Source of the DNA: Azadirachta indica
Taxonomy: Eukaryota > Streptophyta > Magnoliopsida > Sapindales > Meliaceae
Reading direction: 5' to 3'
Assembly (NCBI GenBank): GCA_022749755.1
Contig: CM040453.1
Span: 17,555,368-17,619,367 of the forward strand
DNA: 64,000 nucleotides
Shown piece after piece: positions 39,802 through 51,929 of the stretch; position 1 is the stretch's first letter; each line of letters starts with the position of its first letter. The translations under genes were made by a program, and so were the position numbers. The notes beneath the pieces are model-generated. The model was not told the DNA's origin. It worked only from the letters and a program-made list of their open reading frames with translations, and searched no databases.

Positions 39802-41051
39802 TGTTACATGCCCATTCAACCAACAAGTATACAGGGTCATACAAGTAGTAAAGTGGTAAAAAAGAGTTGTCGTACCCACAAGGACTAAGTTTTTTAGGTT
39901 TTAGACTAGGTACGACAATTATGGTGCTTCGACTTTATCTAAGCAATCTAGATGTTGCTCAATTTCTTTATTGTTAAATTGATTGTTTAGACATTGAAAT
40001 CCTCTCAGACTCTTAATGTTCATAAACTATATTTTCTTTATCTTAATGAACAAATTAGTCTTTTCCAAGCATTCATTCATTCATAAAAAGTCAATTAATT
40101 TATTTTCCAATAAATCAAAAGAATTAAGTACAAGAAAACATAAATGAATGAAATATACTTATATTAACAATTCCAAAAAATTCAAAACATTAACCAACTA
40201 GGTTACATCAAGGCCTTAGAATTGAGAGTTTAGCCTAGTATATCAAAATCCAATCATCGGCATTACCTTGAAATTTAACATTCAACAAAAAAATAACAAA
40301 TGATAACAATCCCTAAGGAATTCAAGATAAGTTAAAGAGTTAAAGAGATAGAACTATGAAGATTGAGGCTTTAGTTCTTCAATTCTTCAAATAATTTTCC
40401 AATCTCCTTTAAGAAACTTCAAAATTTTTCCTTTCTCTCTCTAAAACTATCATTTTCTCTCTCTCACACACTGAAAACTATCCCTTTATATTCTTGGATC
40501 CATGGTGGCTCTACCTCCATAATGATGTAAACTTAAGATTAGCCAAATCTAGTCATTCAAGGTTGGTTGAAAGGCTCAAAATAAGTCTAGAAAAATTATT
40601 GCTTGATTAAGGATGCCAATGTGCTGAGCGTGACACAAGTGCAAGCGTGTGCAGCGGATAAAGGTGGTGGTGTGGTTGCGCACCTAGCTTAGCATGATCG
40701 CACCCTTGCCTCTACTTGAAGAACTAGCATGGCTTAGCCACGCCATGCTCATTGCCTCACTCGAAGTGAGTGGGGTAGTGCATAGGGCGTAGGCACACCA
40801 TGCACAAAATTTGTCCAATTTAAATTAAGTCCCTTAAATTTTTTACAGTTAAGTCCCTTAAGACTTTATGTGTTGCATTTTATTCCTCTAATTCTTTGCT
40901 TCTTGCATTTAAGTCCTTAATTTCCTTGTTTTTAGTCCTTATTTGGTGATTCGCCTTTTTAGTCCTCATTTTCGTGCTACTTATTACCTTAAGCTGCACA
41001 TATATCTAAGCTTAAAAGTAATGGATAATTGAGTGAAATACTCACTTATCA
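39802..41051 (-). repeat. 5' LTR of the gypsy element
   Basis: About 1.25 kb, matching 34242-35663. On + it starts TGTTACATG and ends CACTTATCA. The bases just inside (left of 39802) do not show an obvious primer-binding site such as TGGCGCC. Confidence 0.85.
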
Positions 41052-41490
41052 ATATTCATAAGGAAATTAAAATCTGGATTTGCTATTGTAACAGTATATG
41101 CTGATGGCATGATTTAAATAAAACTCCTGAAGAGCCTCTAAAAATTGTTGAATACTTGAAAATGGAATTTAAAACGAAAGATCTAGAGAAAACTAAATAT
41201 TGTCTTGGTACACAGGTTAAGCATAAGTCTAATGAAATATTTATCTATCAATATACTTATATTGAAAAGATTTTATAACAATTTAATATGGATAAAAATC
41301 ACATTTATTAAGTACTCCTATAGTTGTTTGGTCTCTTAATTCTAAAAAAGATCCTTTTAGACCAAAAGAAGAGGAGGAAAAGATACGTGGTCTAGAAGTA
41401 CTAGATCTAAATGCCATTGGTGTTTTATTATATTTGGCACAAATGTACTACACCACACATAGCATTTTCTGTGAACTTATTGGCCATATT
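41052..41490 (+). pseudogene. Ty1/copia reverse transcriptase, 3' part
   Basis: This continues the frame interrupted at 34241: FIRKLKSGFAIVTVYADG, then KMEFKTKDLEKTKYCLGTQV, YIEKIL, DKNHIY.VLL-like and DLNAIGVLLYLAQMYYTTHS and NLLAIF. The YVDD catalytic pair is YADG here, so the enzyme would be inactive. The coding ends abruptly at the CACTA-type terminus at 41493. Confidence 0.8.
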
Positions 41491-41499
41491 TACACTATT

Positions 41500-42000
41500 A
41501 GAAAATAATTAAAAGAGCACACTAAATAGAAGACGGTTTTCATTTTTTAAGACGATTTATTCAAAAATTATTTTTAATTCTAAAAAATAAAAACAGTTTT
41601 TATAAACCGTCTTCTAAAATATATGTTTAGAGAATAGTTTTAATGTAACTGAATTTAATTTTAAAAAATAAAAATAATTTTTATCAACCGTTTTCTAAAA
41701 TATGTGTTTAGAGAATTTTTAATAAATTTACTTTGATTTTAAAAAAAATAAAAGAAATTTTTAAATCATTTTCCTTTCTTACATATTTAAAGGACAGTTT
41801 TAGTAAAATTATTCTTGATTTCTAAAATAAAAAATAATTTTCAAACTGTTTCCTAAAAGATATATTTAGAAGACTTATAATAAAATAGATTTTAATTTAT
41901 TTAAATAATAAAAATCATTTTCAAAATTCTTCTTTTTACAGAATAATTTTAATTTAATTGATTTCTATTTAAAAATTTAAAAAAATAATTTTCAATCTCA
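41500..42000. repeat. Left subterminal repeat cluster
   Basis: Units of about 80 bases contain 'aaaccgtcttctaaaatata' and 'gtttagagaatagtttt' (about 41606, 41687, 41764 and 41842, increasingly diverged). The mirror image is at the right end. Such arrays near CACTA ends are where the transposase binds. Confidence 0.7.
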
Positions 42001-42317
42001 TTTTCGTTTACTATACCATGTGAGATTGAGTTTTTTTAATATTAATTCAGTCAAAAACTTTTTGATTAGTAAATTTATGAAAATTAAAAAATTTGCTTAT
42101 TTAATTTTAATAAATGTAATTAAAGATGTTGGCGTTTGAATTAAGAATATCAAATAAAATATAGGTAGAGTATATATATACATATGTACATAAAGCCAAT
42201 AAATAGTAACTAAGGGATATTGTTTATGTATTGGGCTGGTCCTTAAACAGTGATCTTACTTTTATTTTTAATCTACTAATTTGCCTAATAATATAATGGT
42301 AGACCTTGAACAATGAA

Positions 42318-42348
<31 letters not shown>

Positions 42349-42977
42349 CAAATTTCAATTTTACATTAAAAAAATTTAAATCTACTTTATAATCATAAAA
42401 TTTCTAAATTATATATATATATATAATTATCAAACACACATTCTTTTTGTTAATTTTTCATTAAAATTAACTGTTGACTCAATGTTGATTACTTCAATGA
42501 TAAAAATACCCCTTTAACTTTTATTTAACTAATATAATGACATAAATGCTCTTTTTTAATAATTTTTAATAAATTTTTTATATAAATAAATTAATTACAT
42601 GAAAATAATTTAATTTCAATTAACAAAATAGAAGTTTAATTTATTTTCCTTCTTTTTACTTTTTATTTTAAAATTTTCATTTTTCTTATTTGATTTTTGA
42701 ATTTAAACTTTCTACTTTTTTATTCAAATTTCTTTGAATTCTTACCCTAATCTATAATTAAAACAACAATAATAATGTTATTTTGATTTGTTGAAAAAAA
42801 AAAATAAAATATATGTTGAAAATTTTATACAAAAAAATATCATTATTTTTTAATTTTTTTTTATATTATTTGACTATTTTTCTTGTCACTTAGTGAACTT
42901 CAATTATCAATTAGAGCAAAAATAATAAATAAAAAAGATAAATACTTGAAAATCAAAAATAAAAAATTAAATTATAT

Positions 42978-44205
42978 TGCATAAATTACGAACGTAAGTG
43001 CACGTATAGCAAACAACTAATACAGTAGTAAGAAAGTGTCAGTCCCATGAGAAGAGTTAATCTGTTAATTACCGAAGATAATTAAGTAATGAATTTATCT
43101 GAAAAAATCGAATTAATTTGATTGAGAAAAATTAAAACAAAATAAAGTAAAAAAAAAAAAAACTACTGAGCAATTTAATTAAAACAAATACAGCTGATGG
43201 GAAGATTTAGGGCTAATGATTTCATCATATTTGTTCACATCCAATTCTCTACATAATGTTATTCTGATTTAATATCTGTGTTGTTAGTTAATTATTCTAA
43301 ATTATTCGACAGTTTCTTTCGAGATCAGTCGAATCTACTTTGCACCTAAATAATTCACTATATCTCTATGTAAATTAAATTAAATGAAAGTACCTTACAT
43401 TCAGTGATAATTTTTAACTACCTAGGTAAATTATATTACGGTACTCATTACCTGGTTTAGATAATAGCCACTTCTCAGTTCATATTAATCCACAAATAAT
43501 TCAAATATTGACCAAATATTAAAATGCATTAATCATCATAATGAATACACAGCACTAAATATTAAATCAAAACAAATAATACAATTTCAGAAATTGAATA
43601 CTTCAAATAGATTAGATCATTGTCTTAAAAAATAAGTTTAGGTACACATCAGATAAAGTTTAAAATCCACAATAAAAAATTTAACAATCGAAAACATAAA
43701 CAACAATAACTTCACTATTGTTCAATTCAAAACAAAGGTTTAAAGATAAGGGAAAGAGATAAAACTAGAATAGGAGAGCGTTGATCTTCAAAAGCTTGAA
43801 CTTGATGCTAAAAAATTCTTCCAATCTCCTCTCTCTCTATCTCTAAGTTCTCTCCAAAAACTTGAACTTGAACTTGATGCCTAAGAGCAAGATGAATGCC
43901 GCAGTTGTGCCATGCAAAGCTAACCTGCAAGGTTTGAAAATCTTGCAAATAGGTCCCCTCAGCTTTGCACGTAGGTCCCTTTGTGACTTGCATTTTGGTC
44001 TGTACTTTTACGTTTTTGTCCCTGAACGTCTTCCTTTTTAAGTCGAATTCAATCAGTTCAAGTCAAATTCGCTTTAAATGGCCAATTCTCTTGTGATCAG
44101 TAAAAAATACAACCAAAATACATTAAATATTGATGTAAGTAGAGTATTAAACAAACAAATCAAATTAAAGAGTAAATGATAAGTGTGTGTTTTACACACT
44201 TATCA
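42978..44205 (-). repeat. LTR of a degenerate retroelement, left arm
   Basis: Read on - it starts TGATAAGTGTGTGTAAAA and ends GTAATTTATGCA, about 1.23 kb. It is the mirror of 59985-61052, which lacks about 160 bases of it. The 5' part has the small inverted repeat TGATAAGTG...CACTTATCA. The adjoining tract at 44206-44222, on -, is the polypurine-like AAGTATGGGGGTATT. Confidence 0.75.
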
Positions 44206-44499
44206 AATACCCCCATACTTGAATGCTTGCTTATCCTCAAGCAAATCAAACCAACAAAAACAGAAATAGGGGAAAAGAATAAAAATAGACAAACAAAATA
44301 TTAGCAAAAGAAAAAACAAAAAAACAAACACACTCCTAGAACATGACAAGTTAAACTTGAGCCAAAATATATATATTTTTTATATATATATGTGTGTGAT
44401 TGGTAGTATACTCACTACATTCAACAAATACTTCTAAAAATTCCTCTCCCTGCACTTAATGGAAACATTGTCCTTGATGTTGAAAGATGGAAAAATAAA

Positions 44500-45060
44500 G
44501 AAGAAAATTAGAAAGATCATACCTAGTGGGTAAGATGTAAGAATCTTGCCTCTCATTGTGCATTGTTATCTTCATTTGCTTGGGTGGACGGGAATTGTGG
44601 AAGTGGTGGAAATTGAAGATCAAGATGCATTTGCTGAAAATATAAAGAGAAAGTGTTGTAGCAGTCTACTTGATATTGATGCATCCTTGATTACTTTTGC
44701 CAGATGTTAGAAATCTCATGCCCTTGTTGAATGATTCTTTTATGCATATCGGCGATCCTTCATTGCATAGGATCTTCGTGGTATGAGGAGGAAGCCCTGA
44801 CTTCATTATCTTGATGAACAAATGGGGGATTTGGTAAGCCTTCATAAGAATTTTGTTGACGCCTCAATCTTGCTTCATAGGCTGATCGGTATGCCTCTAG
44901 AATTATATGTAGGGAACCCTTTCTCAATCGAGGCAATGGTTTTCATGGTGGTGGAACTTGATTATCATCATCCACAATAAACCTAAGCTCGATTGGATGG
45001 ATGCACCTCCTGCCCAACAGTTGAACTTGGAAATTGTTATCCTGTCAATTAGAGAGTTCG
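44500..45060 (-). pseudogene. Transposase_32-like protein, C-terminal remnant (left arm)
   Basis: On - the text corresponds to the C-terminal half of the gene at 58370-59642: a Pro/Arg-rich stretch, an 'AYRSAYE'-like segment, and near 44690-44570 HQYQVDCYNTFSLYFQQM followed by LPQFPSTQANEDN. The N-terminal two-thirds is missing. Sequence equivalent to about 57870-59190 of the right arm is absent, and the leader is joined directly to this tail. Confidence 0.6.
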
Positions 45061-45569
45061 AATTTACCTTATATTGAATGGGTTTATAATTTTGAAATTT
45101 GATGTTTGGGATAGTGAATGAGTGTGTAGTAATTGAATTTGGGTGAAGAGTGAAAAAGAAGGAGTGTTTTGTGTTTGTGTTGGAGGAAGAGGGAAAGTTG
45201 GATACAAAATCGAGAAAAGGAATTATATTTGGTTAGGGCAAAAATGAAAGGTTCGCGGGCGCTCCAAACTCTACGCTAGCGGCCAAGCATTCTGCCTGCA
45301 CGTCCACTGATTGATGAACGCGGTGTGGGCACGCATTTCCCTTACGCGGCCATGCCACATTTTTTGTGATGCGTGTGCGCTTGTGCGCGCAAGAAGCAAG
45401 CCTTTTTTTTATTTTCTTTTTTTCATTTTTATATTTTTTTAATTTCTTTCTTTTTCTTTTTCTTTTTTCTTCTTTTTTTTTCTCGATTCACCATTTTCCC
45501 TAACTCCCTTAGTTTGGATTTAAACATGTAAAAATTCTCCACCTACAAAAAAAAAAACATAGAATCATT

Positions 45570-46345
45570 GAAACGCTGACCTGAAAGGTTTGAAAATCTT
45601 ACAAATAGGTCCCCTCAACTTTGCACTTAAGTCCCTTGATGACTTGCATTTTGGTCGATATTTCCCTTACGTTTTCATCCTCGAACATTTTCCTTTTTTA
45701 GCCGAATTTAATTTTCAAGTCAAATTTACTTTGAATGACTAATTCTCTCGTAATCTACAAAAAATATAACAAAAAAACATTAAATATTGATGTAAGCAAA
45801 GGATTAAATAAACAAATCAAATTAAAGAGTAAATGATAAGTTTGTTTTGATACACTTATTAAAATGAATTAAACTTTTATTTTTAATTGATTGCAATGGG
45901 TGTTGGGGCCCCAAAACTGTGCGAGAGAGTGAGTACGATTGAAGAGGTGGTGCGGTTGCACTGTTAATGGCAAGGTTGCGCCAAACATGCTGCACAAAAG
46001 TAGGTGGCATGATGTGGTCGTGCCACTAGGTGGCGGCAGCTTTACTCCACGCAAAGCTAACTTGCAAGGTTTGAAAATCTTGCAAATAGGTCCACTCAGC
46101 TTTACACCTAGGTCCCTTAGTGACATGCGTTTTGGTCCGTACTTCTCTTACATTTTGATTCCCAAACGTGTTCCTTTGTAAGCCAAATTCAATTATTTTG
46201 AGTTAAATTCACTTTGAATGGCCAATTCTTTCCTCATCTGCGACAAATATAGGCAAAAGACATTAAATATTGATGTAAACAAAGATTAAATAAACAAATC
46301 AAATTAAAGAGTAAATTATAAGTGTGCATTTATGCACTTATCAAA
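45570..46345 (-). repeat. Tandem LTR fragments, left arm
   Basis: Two consecutive pieces of the same LTR family read on - (about 46341-45860 and 45859-45570). Each starts with the TGATAAGTG-type inverted repeat and holds the 'gggacctatttgcaagattttcaaacc' phrase. A variable GC-rich segment lies at 45900-46050. The frames at 45822-46181 on both strands are by-products of it. Confidence 0.65.
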
Positions 46346-46879
46346 ATAAATTAAACTATAATTTTTTATCGAAATTAAATTATTTTCATATAACTAATTT
46401 ATTTAACTAACAAATTTAACTAAAAATTGAAAAAAATATTTATATCATTATGTTGATCAAATAAATGTCATAAGAATATTTTTATCATTGAATAGTTAAT
46501 ATGGAGTCAACAATTAATTTTAACAGAAAATTTAACAAAAAATATGTATTTTATAATTATTTTCGAATTAAGAATGTAGATGTCGTTTAAGCAATACATT
46601 GAAGGTCCATATGTTACTTGCCATATATACATAAAGTTAGTGAATAGTAACTAAGGAATATTATTCATAATGTTCGACCAGTCCTTAAAGAGTGACCTTA
46701 CTTTTATTTTTAATCTGTTGCTAATTTGTCCAGTGCTATAATGGTAGACTTTGAATAGTGAATGCATATATATTAGATTTATATATAATTTATATAACTA
46801 TAATATAATGTCAAATCACTAATTCCTACATGTATATTAAAATATTACAAATAAAAACAATCATTTAGGTAATATTTAT

Positions 46880-46971
46880 ATCTTAATTAATGTTTAAAAT
46901 TTAAAATCACTAATTCCTAATGATTGAAATTCTCTTTGATCAAGCAATGGTTTGTCTAAATCCTTACTCAT
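46880..46971 (-). other. Short conserved ORF downstream of the left CRF copy
   Basis: An ATG (46971-46969 on -) opens MSKDLDKPLLDQREFQSLG and a few more codons before a stop. In the right arm (55996-56050) the same frame is kept, and the differences I see between KDLDKP and QSLG are synonymous. The peptide vaguely recalls the N-terminus of some plasma-membrane H+-ATPases, but it is too short to call. It could be a captured first exon or chance. Confidence 0.25.
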
Positions 46972-47257
46972 GACACAAGCTGCAAATCTGGATCTGGCAT
47001 AAAACTATCTACAACTTGTAAACTAGCATTATTAGGATAAAATTTCGTTAACATAAATGTAAATAATAAACTGAATTTGTGAAAAATTAGCTTGGACCAA
47101 GTTTAAGAACTAAAGAAGTACAAAATGCAGCAAAGCATAGGTTGATAGTTCATGACCATGGAGAATTAATTACAAATGAACCAAATTTCTAATTCAAATA
47201 TAACTATGATAGTATTATTAGTTAACAACTATCCGTACTCCATTAAATATTATCTTA

Positions 47258-47981
47258 GAAAATCGATGTCAGGTCTGGAGTCGGAATGTTGCTGAAATAT
47301 TCTTCAAGAAATGAAATGTCTAGAGACAAACAATCGTCCAAAACATCGAATGATAAATTTGTTGTCTCTCCTTGAAACTTGAACTATTGTTGTTGGTTTA
47401 TCAGCAGGTTTCATTAATATTTTTTCTTTTTCCGTTTCTTTGCTGGAATGAGTCCGAAAAATAATAACAGAAGTTGAAGTTGAAAAATTGTTAGACTCAT
47501 TACCTTGTACTATTGATTTGTCTGGATTCCTTGGTCTTGCTCTTTTTCGCTTGACTTTTTGAAGGGGTGGTGTTGAGAAGTTTGTTAAAGTGTTAGGACC
47601 CCTAAGCTTAATAGTTGCATTGCTGTAAACTCTCGCGGCTTCTTCAATTATATCATAAGTTCCGAGCCATAATCATACCCCTCTATGTTTAATCTCAGCA
47701 GCCCATCTACCCTAAGGCCGCTGCCGTATGCAATAAAACTCTTTAATTGGTCGTCGACATACTGAAACATTCATTGAGATTCTCTTCTTGTTATTGGCGA
47801 GGCCAATAGTGTTACTATTCTTACTCGAAGTGAGTTCGATGTATGTTTCATTCACATAGCGTTTCAGCCTCTGGCGGTGGGCAAACTGTCCATCTTCGCT
47901 ACTAGAGGAGTCCGTCACGCCGTGATCAATGGTTGAGATCCTTACAACTCTTTGAACTGTATCGACACCACTAATGTTCAT
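47258..47981 (-). pseudogene. CRF-type AP2/ERF gene, left copy, inactivated
   Basis: The mirror copy of the gene at 54968-55712. It opens MNISGVDTVQRVVRISTID with the CRF-type N-terminal motif (VRISTIDHGVTDSSSSEDG), then a basic stretch and the AP2 start. A TAG replaces the first AP2 Trp (RQRP-stop-GRWAAEI, 47712-47714) and a TGA replaces an Arg a few codons later (RGV-stop-LWLGTYD). A two-base loss near the C-terminal coding (CAAGTTTC instead of CAAGAGTTTC) shifts the last segment. Elsewhere it is closer to the family consensus than the right copy ([16 protein letters not shown]). Both copies lack the same residues after WAAEI (KHRGV in place of the longer RDPxRRV), so that loss predates their duplication. 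Confidence 0.85.
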
Positions 47982-50510
47982 TTTATATTTCTAATTTCTT
48001 CTTTTCCTTAGAATTGACTGAAAAAAATTGACGATACAAAATAATTAAATATTTTTACATAATGATAATGTTTAAAAATTATTACCCTTTAACTTAAAAT
48101 AACAATTATTTGTTTACTTTTTATAAATAAAAGACATTTTATGTTAAAAATTATATTTATAATTCATTCCAAACCTATCAAATAACCATAACCCCCAACC
48201 CCCAATATTTTTGACTTGTTTAATTCTTGAACCAAATATTGTTTTTATATATATATATATATATATGTAAGACTTGATTTTTTCTTCTTTATATTATTAA
48301 TTAATAATCAAATGTGTAGTAATTTGAACAAATTAGAAGCAACTCAAAAAAGGGCTTCTTGTGTTGTCAATGTAAGTCTTAAGAGTTGGCCAAAGTTGTG
48401 AATGTTATAGAGTTGAACTTTAGAGCCCCCATCTTGTGTTTAAAGTATAGTCCTAAAAGTTTTTATATACCTATTTAAAAATTTTAATTAATTACATATC
48501 TTAATAGAATAATAAAATTTTGATTCCTAAACTTTAATAGAATAACAAAAAAAAAATATTATTTTATTAATATTTACAATTTAGTGCCCATTAGCTATCT
48601 TCCTATATTCTTTTGCTTAATGGATTGAAATGTTAAATTGAAAAATAGTGAAACCATTTGTTATTTATTTAATGTTTAGGGATGAAATTATTGTTATTCC
48701 ATATCTTTTATTTTAACAAAGACTGCTTCTATCCCATAAAATAAGTTCAAGATATTAGCATTAATTTGAATTTGATCTAATCATATAAATAAAAACCTTG
48801 AGGCAAACTTTTAATCTTAAATAGTTAAGATTATATTCGCATTAATTAAAATATATTAATGATGATTGATTATATATATTAAATTAATTTTAATACTTAA
48901 AAATGTATAAATTTAATTATTAAAATTAACATAAAAGCTGTGTAAAATTAAGTGATATACATATATAAAGAGAGAGCACAAAGAAAGTCAAGAATAATGA
49001 AAGTAGGAGGTATGCAATGAGTGGATTTGGTAATAAATGAAAAACAAAACAATTTATTTTATTTTTTAATCACTGCAAAAACATAATTTGAAAAAGGTAG
49101 AAGTTATAAAACTAAGACCATACTTGCACTAACTTATAAAATAAAAAATCCAAAAATAGTTGAACACAAACAACTCATCAGCTCCTTCTTAAGTAGACAT
49201 TTTTTTTCCAAACTGTAAAATATGTTAAGAAATACAAAATAAACTTTAGTGATAATAAAAAATTAAAATAAATTTTAAAAATAATCAAAGTAATATATAA
49301 TATGTAAATTATTGTTACCTCTTGAATAATGCATCATGATCACAATAATTAACAGCTATATAAAGACCAAAAAACAGTAAATTAGCAAAATAAACTCAAA
49401 CTCAGGCGGCATATTTGTTCTTAAATAATATCTGGATCAAATACACCTTTCCTAGGAAGAAAATGGAAAATTCAAAATAAAAATTTAGTAAACTCAAATG
49501 ATATGGAATTATATGAATATAAAAAATTAAACCAATTAAAATGTCATATTATCTATCTATTAAAAATTAATAACAAAATACGTGGATATGGTAATCTATG
49601 AAAAAGTTAAAGTTATAGAATGCACTAAAATATTATTAAGATTTAAAATATTTCATAATATTAACAGATACAACATGCATAAATACGAAGTTTTATCTCA
49701 TTTTTAAAAATATTGCAAATAATTAAACCTACTGAACGAAAATTGATAACGATCTAACTAGTTTTGAGGTGAAGTCCACTGGATTGAAGTTCAATTAGGA
49801 GAAACTCATAAGTGTGGGGTTGAATCTTGATTTTTTCTCTTAAAATTTACTTTCTCTCTCTTAAACATGTTTTCCTCCAATTCATTTTCTAATATTAAAA
49901 TAATTGCAACATTTAAAAAAGAATTGCAAAAATTTTTAAATATAGAATTACAAAATTCCTTTTCTTTTCAACTTCAACAAAATTGAAGTACAAAGTTCGA
50001 TCATATTTGAATAAATTAAATACCGAATAATGCATTATTTAATTCGTTACATAATCATAATTTTTTGCTTCATTAAACTTAATAAAAAATTAATTGACTT
50101 AAAGGGCCTACATATATGATTACATCATTTAATTAGTGACAACATGCATTCTTAAAATATGCTTAAAATAGAACTATTAGGTCATAACCTTATTTAACGT
50201 ATTATTAAAATTGATTGCTTATTGATTCCATTATAATAATTAATTAATTAAACAATATTAAAACCTATGTAAAATAATATATAAACAAAAATAATAACAA
50301 ATAACTACATAATTAAATAAATAATATCAAATTTGAGTAATTAAACATATGATACCTGTTAATTTTACTTGTAAGTAGTAGTAGTAAAGTGAGTGTAGAG
50401 AGAAAAACAAGAAGGGAGTGGGAGAGAGAGACTGTGAGGGTGACAGCTATGACAGAAAAAGAAAATAGAAGGGTGAGAGTTTAGGGTTATGACTTTTTAC
50501 TTTTATATGA
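47982..50510 (-). promoter_or_regulatory. Promoter and 5' leader of the left CRF copy
   Basis: Mirror of 53870-54967. A TATA-like CTTTTATA (on +, 50500-50507) precedes a CT-rich leader. Conserved splice sites define leader introns on -: donor at 50355, acceptor at 49452, donor at 49318, acceptor at 49213. The upstream ORF starts at 49412 and has a Trp-to-stop change. Two introns are larger than in the right copy, with extra sequence at about 49585-50230 and 48140-49080 that I cannot classify. Confidence 0.6.
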
Positions 50511-50705
50511 TTATCATCAATTAAAATTCAAAATATATAATATAAATGATATATTATTAAATACATATCTAATAGCTTGTTGTGCATTGGAAGAGGGAAA
50601 GGCTTTGCTTAAAAAGAAAGAGAGAGACTAAAATGTCGTTTTTCATTTAACCAAAAAAAGAAATGAGTGGAGTGAAAGATGAAGGTCAGCACAAGTAAAA
50701 AAAAT

Positions 50706-51278
50706 GGAGCTTGTGCAAAAAAATAAGTTTTTGGGAATCTCTTATTTAACATAAATATTTCATTTAGTTAATTAAAGTCAAAAAGTTAAAGATGTATTTA
50801 TATTTTAAATTGAAAATCTATAATCATTAGATTTTATTTTCTTTTTTACTAAAAAAGTTAATAAGACTAAGATAAAATACGTAGCTACTCTTTTAACCAA
50901 AAAAAAAAATAATTCTTGCTTAAAAGAGAGCGACAAGATAATTAAATATTATAAATACATTATAAATAAAATATAATAATTATAAATAGTACTAAATTAA
51001 AATATATTTTATTTATATAATAACATATTTATTTGTAATTTATTTTATTTATTTTGTAAGATCAAATAATATTAAGTTGTTATAATATTGTAGTACAATA
51101 TTTATGATTATATACAATTATAAGTATTGTACTACAATATATTCTGTTTATAAATTAATATTTATTTATGATTTATTTTGTTTATTCTATGGTACCTAAT
51201 TAATATGGAATTATTAATATATTGTAAAACAAATAAATTTTATATTTTATTTATAATAGGTTAATAAATATTTAATTA
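50706..51278. other. AT-rich spacer, left part
   Basis: No gene. It holds several diverged 'aatatttatgattatataca' and 'gtattgtactacaatat' phrases, including a palindromic one (about 51080-51140). This is the first part of the unique region between the arms. Confidence 0.5.
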
Positions 51279-51922
51279 TTAAAGTGTTATAAAATAAAAC
51301 TTATTATTATTAATAGTCTTCGAATGATCAGTACAAAATTTAAGGATAAAGCAATCCTCACCATTGATCTGCTTCTTCTCTATGCACCTTGCATAAGCGA
51401 ACATACTAGCTATTTTTCTTAGATCAAGACCCTGAAATAGATCAACCAACCACATGCATTTGAAAGTAAGCAAATATCTCACAAAATATCAATTAGCTGA
51501 TTTCGAGCTCTAAAATTAACACATAAAACTTTACCTGAAGTGCTTGACGCAAGGGTCTCATTGGCCTTTTAACAATGTGGACCCTAACCCAGGCTGTATG
51601 CCCCCAAATGAGCTTGCCATTATAGCAAGCATGAACCTTATTACCTCCAACTACAAGTTCAACATACCACATATTTGGATTCATCTGCCAAAGCACAAAT
51701 CCAAACCTCTAACTGCAAGTTAAACGTACCACATCTAGAATCATCTGCGAAAGCATAAACCAACCCGACTCCATACATCTATAGGCATTCTCATTCTTCA
51801 TTGTCCTACTAGTAGTTTCAAACTCTGCAGTTACCATCATAATCTTTCCTATGGCATAGGCATTTTTAATAGAGTTGCATAACTTTTACCCACCGGAGGC
51901 AGTCGTGTACTGCACCAACTTG
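51279..51922 (-). pseudogene. Captured DUF620 gene fragment with intron
   Basis: On - it reads TASGG, KLCNSIKNAYAIGKIMMVTA, EFETTSRTMKNENAYRCMES and QMNPNMWYVELVVGGNKVHA, then HIVKRPMRPLRQALQ. A GT-AG intron follows (51534-51432, 103 bp, between codons), then GLDLRKIASMFAYARCIEKK and INGEDCFILKFC. This is the plant-specific DUF620 family, whose function is not known. Only the central part is present. A stretch of about 60 bp around the FMLSQM/FVLWQM segment is tandemly duplicated (about 51665-51770), and there are stops. The retained intron shows that it was copied as DNA, not from spliced RNA. Confidence 0.8.
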
Positions 51923-51929
51923 GGAAGAA

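Larger units (their letters stand above)
34242..41051 (-). mobile_element. Ty3/gypsy LTR element, non-autonomous
   Basis: Two LTR copies bound the element. On + they read TGTTACRTG... to ...TTATCA; since the genes are on -, the 5' LTR is at 39802-41051 and the 3' LTR at 34242-35663. The flanking 5 bp are gtatt (34237-34241) and atatt (41052-41056), a target duplication with one change. The polypurine-like tract (on -: TTTGAGGGTATT) lies next to the 3' LTR at about 35664-35680. Inside are gag and a retropepsin remnant, but I see no reverse transcriptase or integrase. LTR lengths differ (1422 and 1250 bp), so it is not recent. It sits in the copia RT gene. Confidence 0.85.

Noticed and set aside
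45822..46181. Three 62-85-codon frames on both strands in the left arm
   Set aside because: They lie in the GC-rich variable part of LTR fragments and match no protein.
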